Notes: a model not told the origin generated them from the sequence alone. A stretch of DNA of 64,000 nucleotides from Paenibacillus sp. FSL R5-0490 (GCF_001956215.1 NZ_MRTQ01000026.1:1-64000), one strand, 5' to 3'; positions 48,099-57,855 are shown, counted from the stretch's first letter. A program made the numbers and translations.

Positions 48099-49043
48099 AT
48101 GATCGAAATAGAAAAACCAAAAATCGAAACGGTTGAGATCAGCGATGATGCCAAGTACGGCAAGTTCGTCGTCGAGCCACTTGAGCGTGGATATGGTACA
48201 ACTTTGGGTAACTCCTTACGTCGTATCCTTTTATCCTCACTCCCAGGTGCCGCTGTCACATCGATCCAAATTGATGGGGTACTTCATGAGTTCTCAACAA
48301 TTGAAGGCGTCGTAGAAGATGTAACATCTATCATTTTAAACATTAAAAAACTAGCACTTAAAATCTACTCTGATGAAGAAAAAACATTGGAAATCGATGT
48401 TCAGGGTGAAGGTGTAGTGAAGGCAGCTGACGTAACACATGACAGCGATGTTGAAATCCTTAATCCGGATCTTCATATTGCTACTCTGGGTTCGAATGCT
48501 CACCTGCGCATGCGTTTAACTGCAAGACGCGGACGAGGCTATACACCAGCTGACCAAAACAAGAGAGAAGATCAGCCAATCGGTGTGATTCCGATCGATT
48601 CCATCTACACTCCAGTAGCTCGTATTTCTTACCAGGTAGAGAATACACGTGTGGGTCAAATGACTAACTATGATAAGTTAACATTCGATGTTTGGACTGA
48701 CGGCAGTACAGGTCCTCAAGATGCTGTTGCACTTGGAGCGAAGATCTTAACTGAGCATTTGAATATTTTTGTCGGTTTAACTGATGAAGCTCAAAATGCT
48801 GAAATCATGGTTGAAAAAGAAGAAGACCAAAAAGAGAAAGTACTTGAGATGACAATTGAAGAACTTGACTTGTCTGTACGTTCTTACAACTGCTTAAAGC
48901 GCGCTGGCATCAATACTGTTCAGGAATTAGCCAATAAAACTGAAGAGGATATGATGAAGGTCCGTAACCTTGGCAGAAAGTCACTTGAGGAAGTAAAACA
49001 TAAATTAGAAGATCTTGGACTGGGCTTACGCAAAGACGATTGA
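48099..49043 (+). CDS. rpoA: DNA-directed RNA polymerase subunit alpha
   Basis: Assembly platform of RNA polymerase and target of activators. ATG 48099 gives 314 residues ([15 protein letters not shown]), as in B. subtilis; a TTG one codon upstream is ignored. The N-domain (1-230) has the [20 protein letters not shown] dimer motif near 25-44. A flexible linker near 230-245 precedes the C-terminal domain, which contacts UP elements ([19 protein letters not shown] and [12 protein letters not shown]). Confidence 0.97.
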   Translation: MIEIEKPKIETVEISDDAKYGKFVVEPLERGYGTTLGNSLRRILLSSLPGAAVTSIQIDGVLHEFSTIEGVVEDVTSIILNIKKLALKIYSDEEKTLEIDVQGEGVVKAADVTHDSDVEILNPDLHIATLGSNAHLRMRLTARRGRGYTPADQNKREDQPIGVIPIDSIYTPVARISYQVENTRVGQMTNYDKLTFDVWTDGSTGPQDAVALGAKILTEHLNIFVGLTDEAQNAEIMVEKEEDQKEKVLEMTIEELDLSVRSYNCLKRAGINTVQELANKTEEDMMKVRNLGRKSLEEVKHKLEDLGLGLRKDD

Positions 49044-49095
49044 TTAATGAAGATTAATTGATTATCTGCATGTTTGCTTTCAGCAGATTGAATGA

Positions 49096-49482
<387 letters not shown>

Positions 49483-49492
49483 TTTTTTAAGG

Positions 49493-49537
49493 AAAGGGCG
49501 CGGGACGGTTTCAAAGAACTTGTTCTTTGCCCTTTTT
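49493..49537 (+). terminator. Intrinsic terminator after rplQ
   Basis: AAAGGGC at 49493-49499 pairs with GCCCTTT at 49529-49535, and within it AAAGAAC at 49513-49519 pairs with GTTCTTT at 49522-49528. A T-rich tail follows. Confidence 0.88.
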
Positions 49538-49621
49538 CTATAAAAACGGCTGTTTCCTTAATTTGTCTGGAATGCCGTAATCAGGCCAAAAACGAGCGTT
49601 ACGATGAGCATGTACAGCTAA

Positions 49622-49828
49622 CTAACAGGGATGGATGAGCAATAGATTCCCCATTACCTGGTACATTGACTCGTCTAGCTCATGCACCTCTTCCGGAGAT
49701 AAGAAATGCGCCCGGCAGTCTACTGCCTGACGGAATGAGGTGCAGGCTTTTTTAAATTCCTCAAGGTCATAGACATAAGGAAATCGAGATCTATGAACAT
49801 TTATACAATAGCAAGAACCAACCACCAT
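49622..49828 (-). CDS. Small hypothetical protein, opposite strand
   Basis: A 68-residue frame on the minus strand in a gene-poor interval. The residue mix (EEFKKACTSFRQAVDCRAHF, then SPEEVHELDESMYQVMGNLL) looks like real protein rather than noise: acidic and helical in the second half, two to three cysteines in the first. I recognise no family. No good Shine-Dalgarno precedes the ATG at 49828, and a small CATACTG/CAGTATG hairpin sits just upstream, so the start or the gene itself is uncertain. Nothing nearby suggests a function. Confidence 0.4.
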   Translation of the reverse strand: MVVGSCYCINVHRSRFPYVYDLEEFKKACTSFRQAVDCRAHFLSPEEVHELDESMYQVMGNLLLIHPC

Positions 49829-49986
49829 ACTGCGTCAGTATGAGCTTTTAATAGGGAGGCATAATAGGCATCCAATAAGCTTAGATAGCAGAAATCCAAA
49901 TTTTCTTGTGTTTTACAAGTGTGGGAGAATGGTATCATTCAACGCTTGCTATCCAGTAACATAACCTATTATCGAACTATTTAAAG

Positions 49987-50010
49987 CTCGCCAACAATGG
50001 CGGGTTTTTT
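49987..50010 (+). terminator. Intrinsic terminator in the rplQ-ecfA1 gap
   Basis: CTCGCCA at 49987-49993 and TGGCGGG at 49998-50004 pair (one G-U) around ACAA, followed by six T. There is no + strand gene upstream after rplQ, which already has its own terminator. Confidence 0.75.
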
Positions 50011-50070
50011 CATTATATAAGAAACTATATAATATTGAACGATGGGAACAATTCTGTGGAAGGATGTTTG

Positions 50071-50190
50071 CATCTGGCTGCAGCGCCTGCCCCTCGAGGT
50101 GTCGGGGATGAGCACCAAAGAATGCTTCCTTGGATGTTCTTCACAGGCACAAGCGTTTTATGCTTGTTAGGAAGGCGCATACGCACTTGT
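50071..50190. repeat. Dispersed GCGCC-ended repeat
   Basis: The left end reads CTGGCTGCAGCGCCTGCCCCTCGAGG and the right end GAAGGCGCATACGCACTT, with inner hairpin CAAGC-GTTTTAT-GCTTG near 50150-50166. I recognise this as the kind of repeat scattered between genes in many Bacillaceae; a genome search is needed to confirm. Confidence 0.65.
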
Positions 50191-50238
50191 TAATAGCAGA
50201 GCTGAAATAGAGAAGCAGAGCTGAGAGGAGGACTTCAA

Positions 50239-51078
50239 ATGACCGAGCCGCTGGCAGAATTTAAAAATGTTTCGTTTAAGTACGATGCAGAAGCTGCATA
50301 TGCGCTGGACAATGTCTCTTTTAATATATATAAAGGAGAATGGCTCGCAATAGTCGGGCATAATGGTTCAGGAAAATCTACACTTGCTAAATTGCTTAAT
50401 GGCCTGCACTTTCCACTGGAAGGCAGCATTACAGTAGGCGGAATTTCATTGAGGGAAGAAACGGTATGGGAAGCAAGAAAGAAGATTGGCATGGTTTTTC
50501 AAAATCCGGATAACCAGTTTGTCGGAACGACCGTACGGGATGATGTGGCTTTTGGTTTAGAAAACCATGGTATTGAAAGAAATGACATGGTTCAGCGTGT
50601 TACAGAATCACTGGAGAAGGTCAAAATGACGTCATTTCTTAATCAAGAGCCGCACCATCTTTCCGGCGGCCAGAAACAAAGAGTGGCTATTGCAGGCGTT
50701 ATTGCCTTAAGGCCGGATATTATCATTCTCGATGAGTCAACCTCCATGCTGGACCCAAGAGGCCGTGAAGAGGTACTTGAAACCGTCAGGGAGCTCAAGC
50801 GGGATTATCACATGACCGTCATCTCCATCACTCATGACCTGGAGGAGGCAGCAAAAGCTGACCGCATCATAGTCATGAACAAAGGCCAGCTATATCGGGA
50901 AGGCACGCCTGAGGAGATCTTTCAAATGGATGAGGAGCTTGTAAAGCTGGGATTGGATATTCCTTTTCCTGTGAAGCTTAGCAAGGTGTTAAGAGAAAAA
51001 GGATTGCCGTTATCAAGGCATTATTTATCTGAAGAAGAGTTGGTGGAAGAATTATGGACATCTCACTCCAAAATGTAG
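50239..51078 (+). CDS. ecfA1: ECF transporter ATPase EcfA1
   Basis: First of two ATP-binding subunits that energise vitamin-uptake ECF transporters. The 279 residues show Walker [10 protein letters not shown] (about 40-48), Q-loop VFQNPDNQF, signature LSGGQKQR (about 142), and a Walker B ending LDESTSMLD, where serine replaces the usual proline; this is common in EcfA1. ATG 50239 follows GAGAGGAGGACTTCAA. Its end overlaps ecfA2 by 25 bases. Confidence 0.94.
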   Translation: MTEPLAEFKNVSFKYDAEAAYALDNVSFNIYKGEWLAIVGHNGSGKSTLAKLLNGLHFPLEGSITVGGISLREETVWEARKKIGMVFQNPDNQFVGTTVRDDVAFGLENHGIERNDMVQRVTESLEKVKMTSFLNQEPHHLSGGQKQRVAIAGVIALRPDIIILDESTSMLDPRGREEVLETVRELKRDYHMTVISITHDLEEAAKADRIIVMNKGQLYREGTPEEIFQMDEELVKLGLDIPFPVKLSKVLREKGLPLSRHYLSEEELVEELWTSHSKM

Positions 51079-51923
51079 AATACCGTTATCAGGTTAATAC
51101 GCCATTTGAACGTCTTGCAATAAAGGATGTCTCCATCGATATACCATCTGGCACATTTCTCGCGATCATCGGTCATACCGGATCAGGCAAATCGACCGTC
51201 CTCCAGCATTTAAATGCCCTGCTTAAGCCGACAGAAGGCCAGGTAGTGATTGGAGAGCGGATAATCACCCCGGAAAAGAAACAAAAAAACCTGAAAGAAA
51301 TCCGTCATAGGGTCGGGATCGTATTTCAATTTCCCGAGCATCAGCTGTTTGAAGAAACGGTCGAGAAAGATATTTGCTTTGGCCCGATGAACTTCGGAGT
51401 ATCAGAAGAGGAAGCCAAAAAAAGAGCGCGAGCGGCTATAGGACAGGTGGGCCTGCCGGAAGAAATTTTAAGCAAGTCCCCATTTGACCTGTCAGGCGGC
51501 CAAATGAGACGGGTAGCCATAGCCGGAGTGCTGGCAATGGAGCCTGATGTCATTGTCCTGGATGAGCCTACTGCTGGACTTGATCCGCGGGGCCGAATGG
51601 AAATTATGGATATGTTCTACAGCCTTCATGGGACAAGTGGGCTATCGACGGTGCTTGTGACACATAGCATGGAGGATGCTTCCCGCTATGCTGATCAGAT
51701 TGTCATCATGCACAACGGTGAAGTATACAAAAAGGGAACGCCGGAAGAAATCTTTTCTTCTCCGGAAGGGTTGCTTAAGCTTGGCCTCGATGTTCCGGAG
51801 GTTGTCCGATTTCAGCTGAAAATGGAAAAATCACTTAACATCCGTCTTTCTAAGACGTGTCTGACAATGGATGAGCTGACGGATGAGATTGCTGCTGTGA
51901 TGAAAAGGGGGACATCTGCATGA
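51054..51923 (+). CDS. ecfA2: ECF transporter ATPase EcfA2
   Basis: Second ATPase of the module, forming a heterodimer with EcfA1. The 289 residues have Walker [10 protein letters not shown] (about 38-46), Q-loop VFQFPEHQL, signature LSGGQMRR (about 144) and Walker [17 protein letters not shown]. It starts inside ecfA1 and ends overlapping ecfT by ATGATG, so the three are translated as a unit. Confidence 0.95.
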   Translation: MDISLQNVEYRYQVNTPFERLAIKDVSIDIPSGTFLAIIGHTGSGKSTVLQHLNALLKPTEGQVVIGERIITPEKKQKNLKEIRHRVGIVFQFPEHQLFEETVEKDICFGPMNFGVSEEEAKKRARAAIGQVGLPEEILSKSPFDLSGGQMRRVAIAGVLAMEPDVIVLDEPTAGLDPRGRMEIMDMFYSLHGTSGLSTVLVTHSMEDASRYADQIVIMHNGEVYKKGTPEEIFSSPEGLLKLGLDVPEVVRFQLKMEKSLNIRLSKTCLTMDELTDEIAAVMKRGTSA

Positions 51924-52717
51924 TGGACAAAATGATTTTTGGGCGCTATGTTCCGGCCGAGTCTGTCATCCATAGGATGGATCCCCGTTCAAAGCTTGTT
52001 CTAATTTTCTTATTCGTGTGCATCGTCTTTCTGGCAAATAATTTGCTGACATACGGTCTTCTGACGGTTTATACCTTTTTTATGATTGCTTTATCGAAGG
52101 TGCCGATCCGGTTTATCTATACAGGATTGAAGCCGGTCCTTCTGCTTGTTATTTTTACTTTATTCCTTCATTTGTTTTTGACAAAAGAGGGTGAAGTTCT
52201 CTTCCGGTTTGGATGGATTACAATCTATGAAGAAGGTTTGAGACAGGGGATTTTCATCTCATTGCGCTTCTTCCTGCTCATTCTGATGACTTCTATTCTG
52301 ACTTTAACCACAACTCCGATTGAAATTACGGATGGTCTGGAAAGTCTGCTCAATCCATTAAATAAAGTGAAGTTTCCAGTGCACGAACTGGCTTTGATGA
52401 TGTCCATTTCTCTCCGCTTCATTCCGACACTTATGCAGGAAACCGATAAAATCATGAAGGCCCAGACAGCCAGGGGAGCCGATTTTACAAGCGGGCCGAT
52501 TAAAGAACGTGTTAAAGCCATTATTCCTCTCTTAATTCCTTTGTTTGTCAGCTCGTTCAAGCGTGCTGAAGAGCTTGCTGTGGCGATGGAGTCACGCGGA
52601 TATAGAGGCGGGGAAGGCAGAACGAAATACAGGCAGCTTAGCTGGGGCCTGAAGGATACGGCAATGCTGGCCATACTTGCAGCCCTGGCCCTGGTGTTAT
52701 TCCTGCTGAGAACGTAA
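51920..52717 (+). CDS. ecfT: ECF transporter transmembrane protein EcfT
   Basis: Integral membrane scaffold that couples the ATPases to exchangeable substrate-binding S components encoded elsewhere. The 265 residues have several membrane helices (about 26-60, 68-88, 105-128, 244-262) and the two coupling helices with the Ala/Ser-Arg-Gly signatures, QTARGADF near 190 and MESRGYRG near 227. No S-component gene is adjacent, so the module is of the shared group II type. Confidence 0.94.
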   Translation: MMDKMIFGRYVPAESVIHRMDPRSKLVLIFLFVCIVFLANNLLTYGLLTVYTFFMIALSKVPIRFIYTGLKPVLLLVIFTLFLHLFLTKEGEVLFRFGWITIYEEGLRQGIFISLRFFLLILMTSILTLTTTPIEITDGLESLLNPLNKVKFPVHELALMMSISLRFIPTLMQETDKIMKAQTARGADFTSGPIKERVKAIIPLLIPLFVSSFKRAEELAVAMESRGYRGGEGRTKYRQLSWGLKDTAMLAILAALALVLFLLRT

Positions 52718-52729
52718 AGGGGTGACCTT

Positions 52730-53467
52730 ATGCAAAGATATAAATGTATGGTGACGTATGACGGGACCCTTTTTGCAGGCTACCAGGTGCAGCCTGGCAA
52801 GCGGACTGTGCAGGGAGAGCTGGAACGGGCCTTAAAGAAGCTTCATAAAGGAGAAGACATCAGGGTGACTGCCTCAGGCAGAACCGATGCAGGGGTCCAT
52901 GCAAGGGGCCAGGTGATTCATTTCGATTCTCCTTTGAATATTCCGATTGATAAATGGGAAATCGCCCTTAATTCCCTGCTGCCGGATGATGTTGCCATCA
53001 TCGGGACGGAGACAGTGTCAGATGACGTTCATGTCCGTTTTGATGCCAAAGGAAAGGAATATCGGTACTTCGTGCACCTATCCTCCAGGAGAGACCCTTT
53101 TAAACGCCACTATGCCTATCAGTACCCGTACCCAATAAATACGGATGCGATCAGACAAGCGGCAGCGGATTTAATAGGGACACATGATTTTACAAGCTTC
53201 TGCTCTGCCAAGACGGAAGTGGAGGATAAAGTCAGGGAACTCCAGGAGATAGATGTGCTTGAAGAAGAGAACATGCTCATCTTCCGATTTAGAGGCACTG
53301 GATTCTTATATAATATGGTCCGTATTCTGACCGGCACCCTTCTGGAAGTCGGCTCAGGGGAAAGAGACCCCGATTCCATGCCATCTGTCCTTCAGGAAAA
53401 AAACAGATCAGCTGCAGGAAAAACAGCTCCTCCCCAGGGTTTATATTTGTGGGAAGTTTTTTATTAA
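52730..53467 (+). CDS. truA: tRNA pseudouridine(38-40) synthase TruA
   Basis: Converts uridines at positions 38-40 of the anticodon arm to pseudouridine. The 245 residues hold the catalytic aspartate in SGRTDAGVHARGQ (about residues 48-60), the conserved YRYFVH near 102-107 and FRGTGFLYNMVRILTGTL near 187-204. ATG 52730 follows AAAGGGGTGACCTT, 12 bases after ecfT. The rplM promoter lies downstream. Confidence 0.95.
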   Translation: MQRYKCMVTYDGTLFAGYQVQPGKRTVQGELERALKKLHKGEDIRVTASGRTDAGVHARGQVIHFDSPLNIPIDKWEIALNSLLPDDVAIIGTETVSDDVHVRFDAKGKEYRYFVHLSSRRDPFKRHYAYQYPYPINTDAIRQAAADLIGTHDFTSFCSAKTEVEDKVRELQEIDVLEEENMLIFRFRGTGFLYNMVRILTGTLLEVGSGERDPDSMPSVLQEKNRSAAGKTAPPQGLYLWEVFY

Positions 53468-53567
53468 AATTTTGGAAAAAATATTCGAGGAACCGCGAGG
53501 GTGCGTTGTAAAGCCAAACGCAAATAAAAAAAGATTTTAAAACAACTAAACCAGGTGTAACATTCGC

Positions 53568-53596
53568 TTGACATTAGACTGTCAAAGTTATATTAT
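53568..53596 (+). promoter_or_regulatory. Promoter of rplM-rpsI
   Basis: Consensus TTGACA at 53568-53573 and TATTAT at 53591-53596, spacing 17. Confidence 0.85.
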
Positions 53597-53614
53597 AGCA
53601 TATGGTATTATTAT

Positions 53615-53650
53615 TAAAACCACGATAAGCCCCGGAACTTATTGTGTCGA
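53615..53650 (+). ncRNA. Probable L13 leader
   Basis: CACGATAAG at 53621-53629 pairs with CTTATTGTG at 53638-53646 (one G-U) around CCCCGGAA. It lies between the promoter and rplM and resembles the L13 leader known from Bacilli (named from memory, not searched). It probably mediates feedback by L13. Confidence 0.6.
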
Positions 53651-53701
53651 ATAGATAAACCAAAAAATTGATTATGAATGGAACTATTAGGAGGGAAACT
53701 G

Positions 53702-54139
53702 ATGCGTACAACGTTTATGGCGAATGCAAACAATATCGAACGTAAATGGTACGTGATTGATGCTGAAGGCAAAACTCTTGGTCGTCTTGCTAGTGAAGTA
53801 GCGTCAATCCTACGTGGTAAACATAAACCAACTTATACACCACATGTTGATACTGGTGATCATGTAATTCTTATCAACGCTTCAAAAATCGAACTTACTG
53901 GGAAAAAGCTTACTGACAAGATCTACTACCGTCACAGCATGCACCCAGGCGGTCTAAAAACAAGAACTGCTCTTGAAATGCGTACAAACTACCCTGAGAG
54001 AATGCTTGAGCTTGCTATCAAAGGCATGCTTCCAAAGAACTCTCTTGGCCGTCAAATGTTCAAGAAATTACACGTATATGCTGGTAGCGAACATAAGCAC
54101 CAAGCACAACAACCTGAAGTTTACGAACTTCGTGGATAA
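53702..54139 (+). CDS. rplM: 50S ribosomal protein L13
   Basis: Early 23S rRNA binder. ATG 53702, after AGGAGGGAAACTG, gives 145 residues ([25 protein letters not shown] shortened here to its first part, [11 protein letters not shown]); the frame from 53678 includes the Shine-Dalgarno. The signature [19 protein letters not shown] is near 108-126. Paired with rpsI. Confidence 0.95.
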   Translation: MRTTFMANANNIERKWYVIDAEGKTLGRLASEVASILRGKHKPTYTPHVDTGDHVILINASKIELTGKKLTDKIYYRHSMHPGGLKTRTALEMRTNYPERMLELAIKGMLPKNSLGRQMFKKLHVYAGSEHKHQAQQPEVYELRG

Positions 54140-54159
54140 TTTTTAGGGAGGTTATTAAC

Positions 54160-54552
54160 TTGGCACAGGTTCAATATATTGGTACTGGTCGTCGTAAGAG
54201 CTCCGTTGCACGTGTTCGTTTAGTTCCAGGCGACGGTAAAATCATCATCAATGGTCGTGAAATCTCAGAATACATTCCTTTTGCAGCTTTACGTGAAGTT
54301 GTAAAACAGCCGCTTGTAGCTACTGAAACAGTAAACAGCTACGACATTCTTGTAAATGTAAACGGCGGTGGATACACTGGTCAAGCTGGCGCAATCCGCC
54401 ACGGCATCGCTCGTGCATTGCTTCAAGCTGATCCTGAATTCCGTCCAACATTAAAGCGCGCAGGACTATTAACTCGTGACGCACGTATGAAAGAGCGTAA
54501 GAAATACGGTCTTAAAGGTGCTCGTCGTGCTCCTCAGTTCTCAAAGCGTTAA
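54160..54552 (+). CDS. rpsI: 30S ribosomal protein S9
   Basis: Head protein whose basic C-terminal tail (ending PQFSKR) touches the P-site tRNA anticodon. TTG 54160 is the start, after TAGGGAGGTTATTAAC, and matches the TTG start used in B. subtilis. 130 residues, with [20 protein letters not shown] near 67-86. Followed by a strong terminator. Confidence 0.96.
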   Translation: MAQVQYIGTGRRKSSVARVRLVPGDGKIIINGREISEYIPFAALREVVKQPLVATETVNSYDILVNVNGGGYTGQAGAIRHGIARALLQADPEFRPTLKRAGLLTRDARMKERKKYGLKGARRAPQFSKR

Positions 54553-54566
54553 TTATCAAGCTTTCA

Positions 54567-54602
54567 AAGACTCTCAACCGATTTGGTTGGGGGTCTTTTT
54601 TT
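54567..54602 (+). terminator. Intrinsic terminator after rpsI
   Basis: A 13-bp stem with two G-U pairs (54567-54579 with 54585-54597) around GATTT-type loop, followed by a long T tract. Confidence 0.9.
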
Positions 54603-54643
54603 ATTGCTGAAAACGATTTTCGTGCATTACTTAATTGTTGAAA

Positions 54644-54671
54644 ACATTAACTAGGCGATTTGCATAGGATA
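54644..54671 (+). promoter_or_regulatory. Sigma-K-like promoter motif before the first DUF1254 gene
   Basis: AC at 54644-54645, then 17 bases, then CATAGGATA at 54663-54671 matches the sigma-K consensus AC-N16-17-CATANNNTA. No sigma-A pair fits as well: TTGAAA at 54638 has no -10 partner. The match is short, so chance is possible. Confidence 0.5.
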
Positions 54672-54699
54672 TTGCGAACGTTATAAAGGAAGTGAAAAT

Positions 54700-56247
54700 A
54701 TGTATTTTGCGCCATATATGTATCAATATCCTTATTATGCAGCGCCAATGCCTGTGTTTCGAAACCAGTTGTTTTATCAGCATTATCCACAAGGGACAGG
54801 GGATTTAAATCCTTATTTTTCATCACAATTTACGCAGGGAGCTGCGGGCTTTTCTGGTCATGGAAAACAATCATATGCAATTAATAATGAAGTGGCTTCC
54901 ATGCGTGGAAAACGTTCCTTAAGCTCGTACAAGGAGAACTATGCTTACAGTTTAGGCATTCAGGCCTTTATATATGGGTATCCCCTTGTCACCATGGAAA
55001 GAACAAGGCAGCTGCAATCATTTGTTAAAGTACCCCACGGCCCAGTATCTACTGTGTCCAATGAGTTAATTTATTATGATCAGCTTCTTACACCGGATGA
55101 CAAAGATGTCGTATCTCCCAATGTTGATACCCTCTATTGCACTGCCTGGCTGGATCTCACCCGGGGCCCTGTAGTGCTCAATGTTCCGGATACGAATGAC
55201 AGGTACTATGTCATGCAATTAATGGATGCCTGGACAAATACCTTTTCCAGTATAGGGCGTCGTACTACAGGAACGGGTGCCGGAAAATTTGCTATTGTGG
55301 GTCCCGATTGGAAAGGCACTTTGCCTGCAAACGTTCAAGAGGTTAAATCCCTCACAAACACAGTGTGGATTATAGGCCGTATCCTGGTGAAAGGGGAAGA
55401 TGATTATGATAATGCTTTGGTTTTACTAAGGCAATTTACATTGTCATCACTGGACGGGAATAAACTCCAATTCGTAAAAAAACCTGCAAATCCATTGCTT
55501 TTTGAGAATAAGGTGGAAGATCTTAGTGCCCTGGATTTCTTTAAAACGATGACAGACTTAATGATTCTAAATCCTGATATTAGTAATGAGGCCCTTGAAA
55601 AACAATTTGAGCATATCGGTATTGATTTAACGTATGGCTTTGATGGTTATAAATTAGATTCGGAAACAATTGCTGGGCTAAATCGTGCAGCCGAAGATGC
55701 ATTTGAGATAATTGCAAATAGTAAAGATGAATTAAACACCCGGATTTTTAATGGGTGGGAGATAATATACGGTTTGGGCACTTATGGTGACGAGTTCCTT
55801 AAGAGGGCATACGTTGCATATATCGAACTTGGAGCAAATGTGGATGAAGAAGCAGCTTATGCCAGAGCTTTTACTGATGATCAAGGGAAACAATTAAACG
55901 GGCAATATGAATACATTATGCATTTTAATAAGGACCAGCTGCCTCCGGTAGAAGCTTTCTGGTCTGTAACCATGTATGGTCCGGATTTCTATCTGGTGCC
56001 TAATGAAATGAACCGTTATGCCATTGCAGACTACACCCCTGGGCTTGAGTACAACGATGATGGCTCCCTTGATATCTATATCCAAAAAGACCGGCCGATA
56101 AATCATGAATCGAATTGGCTCCCGGCACCTGAAGGAGAATTTAATTTAGTGATAAGGATGTATCAGCCTGCTGCTAAAGTATTGAATGGTACTTATGAAA
56201 TACCCGGGGTAAAACGTGTTAGGTCATTAAGTAGGCGATTTGCATAG
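54700..56247 (+). CDS. DUF1254/DUF1214 domain protein, copy 1
   Basis: 515 residues of unknown function. The DUF1254 part covers about 87-240 (GIQAFIYGYPLVTMERTRQL, SPNVDTLYCTAWLDLTRGP, GPDWKG), and the DUF1214 part about 400-505 (FWSVTMYGPDFYLVPNEMNR, IYIQKDRP). Many relatives are exported; here there is no signal peptide. Instead the first 40 residues hold nine tyrosines plus Pro, Met and Gln, like many spore-coat proteins. ATG 54700 follows AAAGGAAGTG. The last residues, SLSRRFA, are missing from copy 2 and come from the duplicated promoter sequence. A coat or spore-surface role is inference. Confidence 0.85.
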   Translation: MYFAPYMYQYPYYAAPMPVFRNQLFYQHYPQGTGDLNPYFSSQFTQGAAGFSGHGKQSYAINNEVASMRGKRSLSSYKENYAYSLGIQAFIYGYPLVTMERTRQLQSFVKVPHGPVSTVSNELIYYDQLLTPDDKDVVSPNVDTLYCTAWLDLTRGPVVLNVPDTNDRYYVMQLMDAWTNTFSSIGRRTTGTGAGKFAIVGPDWKGTLPANVQEVKSLTNTVWIIGRILVKGEDDYDNALVLLRQFTLSSLDGNKLQFVKKPANPLLFENKVEDLSALDFFKTMTDLMILNPDISNEALEKQFEHIGIDLTYGFDGYKLDSETIAGLNRAAEDAFEIIANSKDELNTRIFNGWEIIYGLGTYGDEFLKRAYVAYIELGANVDEEAAYARAFTDDQGKQLNGQYEYIMHFNKDQLPPVEAFWSVTMYGPDFYLVPNEMNRYAIADYTPGLEYNDDGSLDIYIQKDRPINHESNWLPAPEGEFNLVIRMYQPAAKVLNGTYEIPGVKRVRSLSRRFA

Positions 56248-56251
56248 GATA
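56243..56251 (+). promoter_or_regulatory. Sigma-K-like -10 motif before the second DUF1254 gene
   Basis: The same CATAGGATA recurs and overlaps the stop codon of copy 1. The upstream dinucleotide at the -35 position is TC instead of AC, so this copy may be weaker or rely on read-through. Confidence 0.4.
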
Positions 56252-56279
56252 TTGTGAAAATTAGAAAGGAAGTGAATAC

Positions 56280-57812
56280 ATGTATTATGCACCTTATATG
56301 TATCAATATCCTTATTATGCAGCGCCAATGCCTGATTTCCGAAACCAGTTGTTATATCAGAATTATCCACAAGGGGCAGGGAATCTAAATCGTTATTATT
56401 TTTCACAATTTCCTAATAAGCAAGGAGTTTTGGCCTTATCTAATCATAGAGAACAACCATATGTAATTAATAATGAAGAGGCTTTTATGCAGAATGAACG
56501 TTCTTCAAGCTCGTACAGGGAAAATTATGCGTATAGTTTAGGCATACAGGCTTATATATATGGATATCCCCTTGTCTCCATGGAAAGAACGAGGCAGCTG
56601 TCATCGACAGTAAAAGAGCCTTACGGACCGGCAGCAACTGTGTCAAATGAGTTTATTTATTATGATCAACTTTATACCCCTGATTTCAAAGATGTTGTAA
56701 CACCAAATGTTGATACCATTTATTACTTTATCTGGCTGGACCTTACCCGGAACCCTGTGGTCCTTAATGTACCGGATACGAATGACAGGTACTATGTCGT
56801 GCAATTAATGGATGCCTGGTCAAATACCTTTTCTAATATAGGGCGGCGCACTACAGGAACGGGCGCTGGAAAATATGCTATTGTGGGTCCCGATTGGAAA
56901 GGAATTCTGCCTGAAGATGTTAAAGAGGTAAAATCCCCCACAAACACGGTATGGATTGTAAGTCGTATCCTGGTAAAAGATGAAGATGATTTAGAAAATG
57001 CTCAAGCTATACAAAAGCAATTTACACTGACATCACTGGATGGAAAAAAAGCGCGACCTGTTGTAAAACCTGCAAATCCATTGCTTTTAGAGAATAAGGT
57101 GGAAGATCTTGGTGCCATGGATTTCTTTAAAACGATGACAGACTTAATGATTCTAAATCCTGCTATTCATAATGAGGCCCTTGAAAAACAATTTGAGCAT
57201 ATCGGTATTGATCGAACGTACGGCTTCGATGCGAATAAATTAGATACAGAAACAATTGCAGGGCTAAATCGTGCTGCCAGAGATGCATTTCAAATCATTG
57301 CAAATAGTCTGGAAGAATTAAACCCTAGAATTGATAATGGGTGGTTTGTCCTTTCTGATTTGGGCACTTATGGGGACGAGTTCCTTAAGAGGGCCTATAT
57401 TGCTTTTAGCGGACTTGGTATAAACGTGGATGAAGAGTCTACTTTTTTTAGAACTTTTACTGATGATCAAGGGAATCAGCTAAACGGGAAAAATAAATAC
57501 ATTTTACATTTCAATGAAGACCAGCTGCCTCCGGTAGAAGCTTTCTGGTCAGTAACACTGTATGGCCCGGATTTCTACCTGGTGCCCAATGAAATTAGCC
57601 GTTATTCCATTGCTGACCACACTCAGGGGCTTGAGTACAATAATGATGGCTCCCTTGATATCTATATCCAAAAAGACCGGCCGATAAATCATGAATCGAA
57701 TTGGCTTCCGGCACCTGAAGGAGATTTTAATTTAGTGGTAAGGATGTATCAGCCTGCTGCTAAAGTATTAAATGGCACTTATGAAGTACCAGGGGTAAAG
57801 CTGGTTCGGTAA
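56280..57812 (+). CDS. DUF1254/DUF1214 domain protein, copy 2
   Basis: 510 residues, clearly a tandem paralogue of the preceding gene along its full length. The tyrosine-rich N-terminus (MYYAPYMYQYPYYAAPMP) and the DUF1254 and DUF1214 cores are nearly unchanged, with most differences at about 45-70 and 235-260. ATG 56280 follows AAAGGAAGTG, and the 5' flank also matches that of copy 1. It ends at VKLVR, the presumably ancestral C-terminus. The function is unknown, with the same coat-protein possibility. A terminator follows. Confidence 0.85.
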   Translation: MYYAPYMYQYPYYAAPMPDFRNQLLYQNYPQGAGNLNRYYFSQFPNKQGVLALSNHREQPYVINNEEAFMQNERSSSSYRENYAYSLGIQAYIYGYPLVSMERTRQLSSTVKEPYGPAATVSNEFIYYDQLYTPDFKDVVTPNVDTIYYFIWLDLTRNPVVLNVPDTNDRYYVVQLMDAWSNTFSNIGRRTTGTGAGKYAIVGPDWKGILPEDVKEVKSPTNTVWIVSRILVKDEDDLENAQAIQKQFTLTSLDGKKARPVVKPANPLLLENKVEDLGAMDFFKTMTDLMILNPAIHNEALEKQFEHIGIDRTYGFDANKLDTETIAGLNRAARDAFQIIANSLEELNPRIDNGWFVLSDLGTYGDEFLKRAYIAFSGLGINVDEESTFFRTFTDDQGNQLNGKNKYILHFNEDQLPPVEAFWSVTLYGPDFYLVPNEISRYSIADHTQGLEYNNDGSLDIYIQKDRPINHESNWLPAPEGDFNLVVRMYQPAAKVLNGTYEVPGVKLVR

Positions 57813-57821
57813 TTATTTATC

Positions 57822-57855
57822 AAAGCTTTCAGCCATTTTGGCTGGGAGCTTTTTT
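57822..57855 (+). terminator. Intrinsic terminator after the DUF1254 pair
   Basis: A 14-bp stem with two G-U pairs (57822-57835 with 57839-57852) around TTT, running into T. Confidence 0.9.

Larger units (their letters stand above)
49840..50238. other. Gap between rplQ and ecfA1
   Basis: No gene is supported on the + strand. A -35/-10-like pair TTTACA at 49912 and TATCAT at 49933 (only 15 apart) precedes a clear terminator at 49987-50010, leaving room for a transcript of about 65 bases. A repeat fills 50071-50190. The ecfA1 ribosome binding site is GAGAGGAGG. Confidence 0.45.
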
